Assembly: GCA_005798685.1 (NCBI GenBank)
Contig: SYIT01000012.1
Span: 1 to 41,142, forward strand
Reading direction: 5' to 3'
Length of the DNA stretch: 41,142 nucleotides
Origin: Actinomycetota bacterium
Lineage (GTDB): Bacteria > Actinomycetota > Thermoleophilia > Solirubrobacterales > Solirubrobacteraceae
Every line of letters begins with the position of its first letter. Positions within the stretch are counted from its first letter, which is position 1. The position numbers and the translations under genes are program-made. The notes under the pieces were generated by a model, which was not told where the DNA came from, ran no database searches, and saw only the letters and a list, made by a program, of their open reading frames with translations. This document shows positions 7,049-14,411 of this stretch, one piece after another.

Positions 7049-7327
7049 ATGGATCGACTAGAGAACGATGTGATCGAAACAGCAATCGCCGACGGCGAGT
7101 GGCGCAACGAGGACGGCGGAATCGTCCGCGACTACTCGCTGCCTAACTTTGAGTCGGCAATCCAGTTCGTCCACAGCGTCGCCGGTGTAGCCGAGGTAGC
7201 TAACCATCACCCCGACATCTTGATCCACAGCTGGAACCAAGTGCGCATTACTTGCACGACCCATTCTGAGGGCGGCGTCACCGACGCTGACCTCGCTTTG
7301 GCCAAGCAGATCGACGAACTGGCCTAA
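7049..7327 (+). CDS. 4a-hydroxytetrahydrobiopterin dehydratase (pterin-4a-carbinolamine dehydratase)
   Basis: A 92-aa protein of the PCD/DCoH family, which dehydrates 4a-hydroxytetrahydropterin after aromatic amino acid hydroxylation. The signature is clear: VAEVANHHPDILIHSWNQV (the double histidine and following proline of the active site), then TTHSEGGVTDADLALAKQID. The length is normal for the family. The ATG at 7049 is chosen because it starts the alignable domain and sits just behind a TACACT element. No aromatic hydroxylase gene is in the window, so the physiological partner is not visible. PCD-like proteins are also found without hydroxylases, where other roles have been suggested. Confidence 0.9.
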   Translation: MDRLENDVIETAIADGEWRNEDGGIVRDYSLPNFESAIQFVHSVAGVAEVANHHPDILIHSWNQVRITCTTHSEGGVTDADLALAKQIDELA

Positions 7328-7421
7328 CTTTGCTTTTTCGGCCCCGCGGCCGGTAGAGTTCGAGTTGATCATTAGTGCCTGACGACCTTCCGCGAAGTAC
7401 CTCCCCACAGGCCCCGACGCG

Positions 7422-8723
7422 ATGACCGCGCTGCTAATTGTTGCGATCTTCGTGCTGATAGCGGCCAACGGCTTCTTCGTTGCCGCCGAGTTCGCGCTCG
7501 TGCGCGCCAGCAGCGGCCGCCTGCAGGCTGAGGCCGAGGAGGGCGTTCGAGGCGCCGCGCGAGCCGCGGCGCAGCGGGAAGACCTTAGCCAGTACCTATC
7601 GGCCTGTCAGTTTGGAATAACGCTCGCTTCGCTCGGAATCGGCTTCCTCGGCGAACCGGCGATCGCAACGCTGCTTGAGCCGCTGCTCGGCGGCCCACTC
7701 GCGCACGGCGCAGCGGTCGCCGCTTCGGTTGCAATCGCCTACATCCTCGTCACCTCGCTACACGTGACCGCCGGTGAGCAGATCCCGAAGATGTTCGCGA
7801 TCGTCAAGGCAGAGCGTGTTGCGCGAGCTTGCGCCAATCCGCTGAATATCTTCGAGGTCGTGATGCGCCCATTCATCGCCTTGCTCAACGGCGCTTCAAA
7901 CGCAGTGCTGCGTCTAATACGGATCGATCCGCAAGCCAGCCTTGACGAAGGTGGAACGCCCGATGACCTCAAACTGTTGATCTCGCAGGCCCAGATCGGC
8001 GGCAAGCTCGACCCTGGTGAGGCGACGATGCTCGCTGGCGTCTTCCACCTCCATGAGCAGCAGGCCCGTCAGGTGATGACGCCGATCCCTGCCGTTGTGG
8101 TGGTCGATGTAACCGACAATGTCGAGACGGCGCTGCGCAGCTGCATTAGCTCCGGCCACACAAGGCTGGTCGTAACCGAGGATCGCAGCGCCGAGCACGT
8201 CCGCGGCACCGTTCACGCCAACTCGCTGATTGAGCTCTACCTCGAAGCGGGCGCCGAAGCTTCGATCGAGCCGCTCGTCCGTGACGCCGTTATCGTGCCC
8301 GAGACGAAGCCGCTCGACGACCTACTCGCCGACCTTCAGCGCGCGCGCTCATCACTGGCTGTGGTGATCGATGAGTATGGCCGTACCGCCGGCCTTGTAA
8401 CGGTTGAGGACATCGTCGAAGAGGTCGTCGGCGAGATCGATGATGAAACGGACCCGACGGCGCGCTCTGTTCGCAAGCTTGCAAGCGGCGGCTGGTCCGT
8501 TAGCGGCCACGTCCCAATCTCAGACCTGCCCGACTTCGGCATCAACCTGCCGGCCGACAGCGACGCTTACAACTCGGTCGGCGGACTCGTTTTTCACAAA
8601 CTTGGAAAGATGCCGGAGCGTGGTGACACAGTTACCGTTGAGGGCTATCGCCTGCGAGTTGAGTCGGTGCGCGAGAACCGCATCACCGCGGTGCGTATCA
8701 GGCCGGTCGTCGAGCAGTCCTGA
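7422..8723 (+). CDS. CNNM/CorC-type membrane protein (hemolysin family, DUF21-CBS-CorC)
   Basis: 433 aa with the full family order: DUF21/CNNM transmembrane domain (about 1-190, starting LLIVAIFVLIAANGFFVAAE), a CBS pair (about 205-335, starting RQVMTPIPAVVVV and containing IDEYGRTAGLVTVEDIVEEV), and a C-terminal CorC/HlyC domain (about 350-428). Such proteins are linked to magnesium or cobalt efflux and homeostasis, although bacterial members are often called hemolysin-like for historical reasons. No paralogue follows, although many actinobacteria carry two in tandem. The 94 nt upstream contain TAGAGT near 7352 and the ATG has only a weak AGG before it. A hairpin at 8761-8785 follows the gene. 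Confidence 0.88.
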   Translation: MTALLIVAIFVLIAANGFFVAAEFALVRASSGRLQAEAEEGVRGAARAAAQREDLSQYLSACQFGITLASLGIGFLGEPAIATLLEPLLGGPLAHGAAVAASVAIAYILVTSLHVTAGEQIPKMFAIVKAERVARACANPLNIFEVVMRPFIALLNGASNAVLRLIRIDPQASLDEGGTPDDLKLLISQAQIGGKLDPGEATMLAGVFHLHEQQARQVMTPIPAVVVVDVTDNVETALRSCISSGHTRLVVTEDRSAEHVRGTVHANSLIELYLEAGAEASIEPLVRDAVIVPETKPLDDLLADLQRARSSLAVVIDEYGRTAGLVTVEDIVEEVVGEIDDETDPTARSVRKLASGGWSVSGHVPISDLPDFGINLPADSDAYNSVGGLVFHKLGKMPERGDTVTVEGYRLRVESVRENRITAVRIRPVVEQS

Positions 8724-8760
8724 GCCGATCAAAGGATCAGTTTTGGCCCCTCAACCAAGA

Positions 8761-8785
8761 CCGGCCCGCTGGGGGAGCGGACCGG
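8761..8785 (+). terminator. Strong GC hairpin after the CNNM gene (terminator or attenuator candidate)
   Basis: A 10-bp stem with one C-A mismatch, CCGGCCCGCT (8761-8770) against AGCGGACCGG (8776-8785), closes a GGGGG loop. There is no T-run after it, so it is not a classical intrinsic terminator. It ends 12 nt before a very strong ribosome-binding site (8797-8806), so it may instead be a leader structure of the micro-ORF. Confidence 0.5.
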
Positions 8786-8812
8786 CCGGTCAATCTGGGA
8801 GGAGGAACATCC

Positions 8813-8890
8813 ATGAAGAATGTTCTAGACCTCATGGTGCAGGAAAATCCTGAACGGTCGCTAAAGAATTTGTGCCGTAGTTGTTACTGA
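8813..8890 (+). CDS. 25-codon ORF ending C-R-S-C-Y with an exceptional ribosome-binding site
   Basis: The sequence GGGAGGAGGA at 8797-8806 is the best Shine-Dalgarno I find in the window, 6 nt before the ATG at 8813. The peptide begins MKNVLDLMVQENPERSL and ends KNLCRSCY, followed by TGA. The leader-like part is charged and helical, and the C-terminus has two cysteines spaced CxxC and a terminal tyrosine. This shape recalls ribosomally made, modified peptide precursors or small CxxC peptides, but no maturase gene is nearby. A cysteine-attenuation leader peptide is an alternative, but no plus-strand gene follows until 11514. It lies between two convergent genes. Function unknown. Confidence 0.5.
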   Translation: MKNVLDLMVQENPERSLKNLCRSCY

Positions 8891-8932
8891 TTCCCCGCCG
8901 GTGTTTACGCCTGCCGAGGCGCGCAGCCGGGC

Positions 8933-10563
8933 CTAGCCCGTGACGCCGGGCTTGATCGGTGGGCACTTCGTGATCGATTGGGGAGAGACGGGTCTGCTGA
9001 CTCTGGTCGAACACTTCTGCGGCACGTAGATGATGATCGTGCCGCGCAAGGTCATCGTGTACCAGCGCCCTGCATAGGCGGGCTGAACCATCCATGCCAG
9101 GTCGGTCGGGCCGTTGGTTGCGGACTGGGCGACAGTCTTCCCTGTCGCCTCGTTGACCCAGAGGACGCTTTCGGTCCAAGTTCCAGTCTGCACCTGCGAC
9201 GGGAAGTTAGAGCTGAGGTACTGCGATGAAAGCACACGGTTGCTCGACGGCCCGGACGCCGTGAAGTAGTCGGAGGTTCGCCAGTCAGGGCGACTCCACT
9301 TGACCTTCATCTTCCCGGAGGATTGGTTGAGATGGACTGCGAAGACGCCACCCATGAGCATGTCCTGCATGAAGATCAAGTTCTTCTGGGGGTCGGTCGA
9401 GAAGCTTGCCGGCGCGTTGCTGGACTTACCGGCGGGAATAGTCATTCCCCATGGGCAGATGCGGTGAATATTGGCGGCGTCGCTCATCTTCGCTGCAACG
9501 GCACAGACCGGTACTCCCGGCGCTTTAACCGGAGGCGAGGCGTTGTTGTTGAAGATCACCCACTTTCCCACCGGAACCGGTGCATCACCCGTGGTCTGCC
9601 CAGCCAGGAGGTACGGCGGCTGCCAGCTGGTGTCTTCATTAAGGGTCTTCGTTTTCGGGTTCCAAGTAACTCGGACTCCACGGGTTGCGCCCGCGAGGTA
9701 CATATCTGTGTTGCCGCCGTTCGCGACTAGCGTCGGTCGCGCGGCGACCGGTTGGCTTAGCTTGATAGCTGTGATGTTCGCCAGCGTCACCGAACTAACC
9801 GCCACGACCGTGGTGTCCGGCTGCGGTCCATAATCTGTCGTGCACATTGACATCGCTTGGTTGCCCTGAATCGTGCAACCAGTCGAGCGATTTTGACTCT
9901 TCAGCAGGATTGTCCCTGTCGAGTCGGGGGCTATGGCGAAGCCATCGAAGTTCGCATCGATCGCCTCGCCGTCGAGGATCGGCTGCTCGGCGGAGGCGAC
10001 GATCTTGCCTGTCGTCGGGTTCAGCTTGTAGATCGTGGGGCCGACTACAACAACGACCCAGCCACCCTTCACGACGGCGCCGCTAGGGGCAGCGATCCAT
10101 TGCCCTGGCGCGATCGGGAGTGAGGTGCGCCAGATCTGGGCACCTGTGGCCGGATCAAAACGCGCAACGTAAGGGCCTGCGGTGTAGGAGGGGATCGGCG
10201 TTCCTGGAGAACCGCCAATAAGGAAGGCGGCATTTGGGCCGCCTTGGATGATCATTTGGATCTGCCCCGGGTATACCGTCGGTGACAGGTACTGCGCTAC
10301 TTGGAACTTGTTATTGCTGATGTTCGCGCCACCAGCGAATGTGGCGCATGGCTGCAGGCCACTGTGGACCGCGTCGACCACCTCGGGCGCGCCGATCGCT
10401 GGCGCGTAGTTGGTGAAGTTGTTGGCCGGGTCGGCGGCGTAAGACTTCATGCAGGCAACTTCCTGCTTGATTAGGGACTGCTTGCTTGCGGCGTCGGACT
10501 GCACCGGCGCAATCGCGGCGACGACCAAGGCAGCAGCGGCCAGGGGGCAAGCACTCTGTTCAT
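8933..10563 (-). CDS. Secreted PQQ-like beta-propeller protein, frameshifted in the signal peptide
   Basis: The body (stop at 8933-8935) has the blade repeats of PQQ/quinoprotein-type propellers: ARFDPATGAQIWRTSLPI, YKLNPTTGKIVAS and LWVNEATGKTVAQS. It is rich in Thr, Asn, Gln and Ser, and has several cysteines, as expected for an exported protein. The open frame only reaches a TTG at 10528. Upstream, the ATG at 10563 has a strong GGGAGG before it but is one base out of frame. Adding one base in the G5 tract at 10543-10547 (C5 on the coding strand) joins them and gives MNRVLAPLAAAALVVAAI, a textbook signal peptide. So this is a gene with a one-base deletion, a sequence error or a slippery tract. 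The enzyme role is unknown; there is no visible dehydrogenase active site. Confidence 0.75.
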
Positions 10564-10606
10564 GTGCCTTGCCTCCCGCTCGCCATCAGAAGCGGAGCGC
10601 CTCGGC

Positions 10607-11401
10607 TTAGTAGTCATAAAAGCCGCGGCCGCTCTTACGTCCGAGCGCGCCTTCGGCGATGAGTGCCTGAACACGCGCTGGGGCGGGAGAGCCAATCTCA
10701 TCGCCGATAGCGGCCGAGACGTCAAGGCCAACGAAGTCGAGCAGCGCCAGCGGCCCCATCGGGTGGCCGGCCCCGAGTTTCATAGCTTCATCAACGTCTG
10801 CCGGGTCCATTCCGGTCTGGTCGAGGAAATCGACGGCCGAGAAGAGGTAAGGGAAGAGCAGGCGGTTAACAACGAAGCCGGGCAGGTCTGGAACCGGTAC
10901 GGCCGTCTTGCCGAGCGCCTCGCAGAGCGCCGCGGCGCGCTCACGCGTGGCCTCGGTCGCCTCATCCGGAAAGGCCAGCTCGATCAGCGCCATCCGCGGA
11001 ACAGGGTTGAAGACGTGGAGGCCAACGAAACGCTCCGGTGATCCACTGGCGCGGGCAAGCTCGCCGACCGAAAGCGAAGAGGTTGTCGTTGCCCACAGCG
11101 CGTCATCGGACGAAACGGAAGCGATCGTCGCGAATACCTCGCCCTTGATTGCCGGGTCCTCAGCGACCGCTTCAACGAAGACGGTTGCGCCGGCCGTGTC
11201 GGCAGGGTCGGTGGTGACGGTCACGGAGCCCGGCCCGGCTTCGTCGCCCATCTTGCCTACCTGCTTTTCGATTGACGCGCGGGCGCGATCGGCCGATTCC
11301 TCGCTGCGTGCGAGCAGCGTTACGTCACCGGTTTTCGTGGCAACTGCGGCCAGCCCACAGGCAATGGCGCCGCTGCCGATAACTGCGATCTGTTCAGGCA
11401 T
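10607..11401 (-). CDS. 3-hydroxyacyl-CoA dehydrogenase
   Basis: 264 aa, oxidises 3-hydroxyacyl-CoA to 3-ketoacyl-CoA with NAD, or the reverse in butanoyl-CoA synthesis. The N-terminal Rossmann motif is IAVIGSGAIACGLAAVA, the central part has EAVAEDPAIKGEVFA and TTTSSLSVGELA, and the active-site region is GLHVFNPVPRM (catalytic His and Asn-Pro). The C-terminal domain has LPGFVVNRLLFPYLFSAV and ends GRKSGRGFYDY, as is typical. The ATG at 11401 starts right at the Rossmann fold; TAGGGT lies 7 nt upstream with no ribosome-binding site. It is divergent from a thiolase with 112 nt between them, and the two would act in consecutive steps of fatty acid degradation. Confidence 0.92.
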   Translation of the reverse strand: MPEQIAVIGSGAIACGLAAVATKTGDVTLLARSEESADRARASIEKQVGKMGDEAGPGSVTVTTDPADTAGATVFVEAVAEDPAIKGEVFATIASVSSDDALWATTTSSLSVGELARASGSPERFVGLHVFNPVPRMALIELAFPDEATEATRERAAALCEALGKTAVPVPDLPGFVVNRLLFPYLFSAVDFLDQTGMDPADVDEAMKLGAGHPMGPLALLDFVGLDVSAAIGDEIGSPAPARVQALIAEGALGRKSGRGFYDY

Positions 11402-11408
11402 CGGCGGA

Positions 11409-11414
11409 ACCCTA
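11409..11414 (-). promoter_or_regulatory. Putative -10 element TAGGGT, leaderless start of the hydroxyacyl-CoA dehydrogenase
   Basis: On the minus strand TAGGGT is followed by 7 nt and the ATG at 11401. No Shine-Dalgarno is present. Confidence 0.4.
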
Positions 11415-11513
11415 CCGATCGGCCTGCCTGCGCACCAACTGGCCGATCGGCCAGCCAAGTCGGTACGCTTGCCGCTGTCCCGCAAATCTGAACTCGAAAG
11501 GTCTTATTCCGTT

Positions 11514-12683
11514 ATGCCGCTACAGGGCCGTGAAGTAGTCATCGTTGAAGCCGTTCGCACCCCGATCGGGCGCGGCCACAAGGAGAAGGGCTACTACAAG
11601 GACACGCACCCTGCAGCGCTGCTGGCTCGCAGCTACGGCGAGCTGATGGACCGCACGGGAATGGACCCGCACGAGGTTGACACCGTGATCGCAGGCTGCG
11701 TTCAGCAGCTCGGCGAGCAGGCTCTCAACATCGGCCGCAACGCTTGGCTCCAGGAAGGGCTGCCGATCGAAACTTCAGCGACGACGATCGACACGCAGTG
11801 CGGCTCAGCTCAGCAGGCCGTCGGATACGGCGCCGCGCTGATCGCAACCGGCGTCCATGACGTCGTCATCGGCTCCGGCGTTGAGCACATGGGCCACCTG
11901 CCGTTCTCGGCGGGAAGGGAGACGCAGGACAAGTACGGCCACGCCTTCACGCCTGAGCTGATGGCTAAGCACAACATCGTCGGCCAGGGCCTCGGCGCCG
12001 AGATGATCGCCGACCAGTGGGAGATTCCCCGCTCCGAGCTCGACGAGCTGGCGGTTCGCTCGCACGCGCTCGCCAACAAGGCGACCGAGAACGGAAGCTT
12101 TGCTCGCGAGATGGTCAAGATCGAGATTGACGGAAACGTTCTGACAGTCGACCAAGGGATTCGCCCCGACACCAACATCGAAAGGCTTAGCGAGCTGAAG
12201 CCAGTCTTCAAGCCTGATGGCAAAGTGACTGCCGCCAACGCTTCGCAGATCTCAGACGGCGCCGCCGCGGTGCTGATGATGACGCGCGAGAAGGCCGCTG
12301 AGCTAGGCCTAACGCCGCGCGCGATCATCGTTGATGAGACCAGCGTCGGCTGCGACCCGGTGAAGATGCTTGAGGGCCCGATTCCGGCAACGGCGAAGAT
12401 CCTCGAGCGCAACAACATGACGATCAACGACATTGACTTCTTTGAGGTCAACGAAGCCTTCGCTCCCGTTGTTGCCGCCTGGGCACGCGAGCACAACCCA
12501 GACATGGACCGCGTCAACGCGCGCGGCGGAGCGATGGCGCTCGGCCACCCGCTCGGTTCAACCGGCGCGCGCCTGCTGACGACGCTGCTTCACGAGCTTG
12601 AGGACGAGGACAAGGAGTACGGCCTCGTCACGATGTGCTGCGGCGGCGGAATCGGCACCGGCACGCTGATCAAGCGCGTTTAG
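11514..12683 (+). CDS. Acetyl-CoA C-acyltransferase (thiolase II family)
   Basis: 389 aa, forms or cleaves 3-ketoacyl-CoA. All three catalytic positions are visible: nucleophile Cys96 in IDTQCGSAQQAV, His345 in GGAMALGHPLGSTGAR and Cys376 in MCCGGGIGTG, with NEAFA also present. The start is the ATG at 11514 (MPLQGREVVIVEAVRTPIG); the frame stays open far upstream, but that part lies across the divergent gene and has no thiolase similarity. A GAAAGG at 11496-11501 may be the ribosome-binding site, and TACGCT at 11464-11469 is a possible -10. It pairs with the divergent 3-hydroxyacyl-CoA dehydrogenase for beta-oxidation. The last 4 nt overlap the convergent thioesterase. Confidence 0.93.
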   Translation: MPLQGREVVIVEAVRTPIGRGHKEKGYYKDTHPAALLARSYGELMDRTGMDPHEVDTVIAGCVQQLGEQALNIGRNAWLQEGLPIETSATTIDTQCGSAQQAVGYGAALIATGVHDVVIGSGVEHMGHLPFSAGRETQDKYGHAFTPELMAKHNIVGQGLGAEMIADQWEIPRSELDELAVRSHALANKATENGSFAREMVKIEIDGNVLTVDQGIRPDTNIERLSELKPVFKPDGKVTAANASQISDGAAAVLMMTREKAAELGLTPRAIIVDETSVGCDPVKMLEGPIPATAKILERNNMTINDIDFFEVNEAFAPVVAAWAREHNPDMDRVNARGGAMALGHPLGSTGARLLTTLLHELEDEDKEYGLVTMCCGGGIGTGTLIKRV

Positions 12684-13135
12684 AGCTCAGGTTCAGCTTC
12701 GCCGCCGCTGGCGCGTAGCGCCTCGGCGATCGACTCAGATATTGGGGTCGACTTGTCGGCGACATAGTCGTAGCCGACAAGTGCTCCCCAGCCTTCAGCC
12801 AGAGTGCGGCCGTCGCTATCAGAGGTCATTAGGAACTCGGTGCGGAAGCTGGAGCGCTTCAGCGCGCGCGGACGGATGAAGGTCCGCACCTCTTCGTCGA
12901 AGAGACCCGGCGAGCGGTAGTTGATGTGCGCTTCGGCGAAGATCAGCCCAACCTTGTGCTCGGCCTCGACCGGGCTGTGCGAAGCGACCAGAGACTGAAT
13001 GAAGGCGATCCGCGCGCTCTCAAAGAAGCCGAGGAAGGCGACGTTGTTGAGGTGGCGCATCGCGTCGAGGTCGCCGAAGCGAATTCGATCAACGTACGAG
13101 AACGGCCAGCCTTCACGTTCTGTCGCTACTGCCAT
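12680..13135 (-). CDS. Acyl-CoA thioesterase, 4-hydroxybenzoyl-CoA thioesterase-like hotdog fold
   Basis: A 151-aa single hotdog domain that would hydrolyse an acyl-CoA. The signature is VDRIRFGDLDAMRHLNNVAF, equivalent to the family's DxDxxGHVNN, with the catalytic aspartate and the asparagine pair kept. FAEAHINYRSPGLFDEEV forms the central strands. The start ATG at 13135 overlaps the end of the upstream enolase-superfamily gene by 10 nt, so the two are translationally coupled and probably act together. The stop overlaps the thiolase stop by 4 nt on the other strand. Substrate unknown; the coupling to an enolase-type enzyme could suggest menaquinone-like chemistry (DHNA-CoA hydrolysis), but this is only inference. 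Confidence 0.85.
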   Translation of the reverse strand: MAVATEREGWPFSYVDRIRFGDLDAMRHLNNVAFLGFFESARIAFIQSLVASHSPVEAEHKVGLIFAEAHINYRSPGLFDEEVRTFIRPRALKRSSFRTEFLMTSDSDGRTLAEGWGALVGYDYVADKSTPISESIAEALRASGGEAEPEL

Positions 13136-14178
13136 TGGAAACCGACCTCGCTAATAGCGACCGGCAGCGGGCTTGGGGGCAAGCCGGCGGCGACAACCGG
13201 CTCGTTGTAACCTCTTGGGGCGACGTCGTTGGGGCCGTCCGGGTGGAAGCAGGAGGCAAGGTACTGAATCTGCCCGCGACCGACACCAAGCTCAAACTGG
13301 CCGCCGCCATACATTGCGATGCCGCGCTGCTCGCAGACGTCATAGGCGCGGAAGAGCTCGCTCAGAGGGCCAAAACGCGAGGGCTTGATGTTGACCATCG
13401 TCGGTTGGAAGGGGAGCGCGTCAATGTCGGCGACCGAGTTGATGTTTGCGTCCCAAGTAATCCGCTCGCGGGCGTCGGTGAGCACGGCGTCGATCTCAGC
13501 GGTCAGCTTTGGATCCTCGATCCAAGTGTTTGGAAGCTCTGCGAGAACACGCGCGTAGAAGAGCGGGTCGTCTGGCGTGTCAACTTCCGTTCCTTCGTAA
13601 AGCCCTTTGAAGTCGAGTACTGCAGCGCAGCCACTGTCAGCGACGGCCCGCAGTGTTGCTTCGTCCCACTCGGGAGTTGGGTCGAGCTTGAACTCCAAGT
13701 TCGGGTATAGAGAGAGCCGCTGTTCGAGCGGCGCCAAAATCGCCGGAGCTTCGCCGAGTCGCAGCGAACAGACGAAGCGAAGCGGCCTTGGCGTCAAACC
13801 AAGGCGCTGGTGGAGCGACTGTCCGGCTTGACGCAGGGTCAGGTCGAGTGCGGCCGACTCAAATCCCCAAATTCTGTAGTTGTGGGAGATCTCGCGGACG
13901 GGGGGCTGTGGAAAAAGATCGAGCCCTTCGAGCGCTTGGCAGAAGCTCCCCAGCGTCCACTCGCCGGCCAGTGGTAGCGGCGCGCCCCAAGCCTGCAGCG
14001 CTACGTGGTCTTCGTTGTCGTAGGTGACGTCCTCGCCGCTGCCAGTCTCGCCCGCGCCACTGAAGCTGATTGTCGTCGTCATCCGCAGAAAGCCGGATGA
14101 AACGTCCGCCTGCTGCCCGCTCAGCTCGTGACTGTCGATCGTCAGCGGCAGCTCAGCAAGACGGTCGAAGCTTGCCAT
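13126..14178 (-). CDS. Enolase-superfamily protein (muconate-lactonizing/o-succinylbenzoate synthase-like)
   Basis: 350 aa with the barrel-fold metal and base residues of the superfamily in order: a Lys in LEFKLDPTP, Asp in VLDFKG, Glu in NTWIEDP, Asp in ITWDANIN, and the second base Lys in MVNIKPSRFG. The C-terminal part GIAMYGGGQFELGVGRGQIQ is a normal barrel end. Members abstract a proton next to a carboxylate; examples are o-succinylbenzoate synthase (MenC), muconate cycloisomerase and dipeptide epimerase. The first 110 residues do not look like a standard capping domain, so the exact reaction cannot be named. ATG 14178 shares one base with the stop of xseB; a GTG at 14181 is an alternative. 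It overlaps the thioesterase gene downstream. Confidence 0.75.
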   Translation of the reverse strand: MASFDRLAELPLTIDSHELSGQQADVSSGFLRMTTTISFSGAGETGSGEDVTYDNEDHVALQAWGAPLPLAGEWTLGSFCQALEGLDLFPQPPVREISHNYRIWGFESAALDLTLRQAGQSLHQRLGLTPRPLRFVCSLRLGEAPAILAPLEQRLSLYPNLEFKLDPTPEWDEATLRAVADSGCAAVLDFKGLYEGTEVDTPDDPLFYARVLAELPNTWIEDPKLTAEIDAVLTDARERITWDANINSVADIDALPFQPTMVNIKPSRFGPLSELFRAYDVCEQRGIAMYGGGQFELGVGRGQIQYLASCFHPDGPNDVAPRGYNEPVVAAGLPPSPLPVAISEVGFQWQ

Positions 14179-14411
14179 CACGGAGCTTCTGGGCTTTGCG
14201 CTTCAAGCCGCGCAATCAACTCGTCCAGCTTGATCTCGTCGAGCCCTTGGCTGACCGCTTCCAGCTCACCGGCGCAATACTCGACCAGCGCGCGCCCTTC
14301 CTTGACCAGCTCCAGCGTTTCGCGCAGCCCTGCCTCGCCGGAATCGAGCCTGCGGATTATCTCCTCAAGGCGGGCGGTCGCAAGCTCGTAGCTCTGTTCA
14401 GGCTCAGTCAT
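14178..14411 (-). CDS. xseB: Exodeoxyribonuclease VII small subunit
   Basis: A 77-aa helical protein with the family signature SYELATARLEEIIRRLDSGE, then LRETLELVKEGRALVEYC and a final LDELIARLEAQ. XseB subunits coat the long arm of XseA in the ExoVII complex, which degrades single-stranded DNA from both ends. The ATG at 14411 lies inside the last codons of xseA (8-nt overlap), which fits tight stoichiometric coupling. A slightly longer in-frame start at 14435 would bury more of xseA and has no ribosome-binding site. Confidence 0.93.
   Translation of the reverse strand: MTEPEQSYELATARLEEIIRRLDSGEAGLRETLELVKEGRALVEYCAGELEAVSQGLDEIKLDELIARLEAQSPEAP

Noticed and set aside
6960-7050. Cobalamin riboswitch upstream of the BtuF-like gene
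   Set aside because: The gap to the divergent gene is only 36 nt, far too small, and no B12-box sequence is seen.
7332-7360. T-run plus GC hairpin CGGCC/GGCCG near 7341-7354 as a terminator
   Set aside because: The T-run precedes the hairpin on the plus strand, and no minus-strand gene ends there, so the order does not fit an intrinsic terminator.
10908-11513. Upstream extension of the thiolase by about 200 codons
   Set aside because: This part lies over the divergent 3-hydroxyacyl-CoA dehydrogenase and has no thiolase similarity. The ATG at 11514 begins the first thiolase strand.
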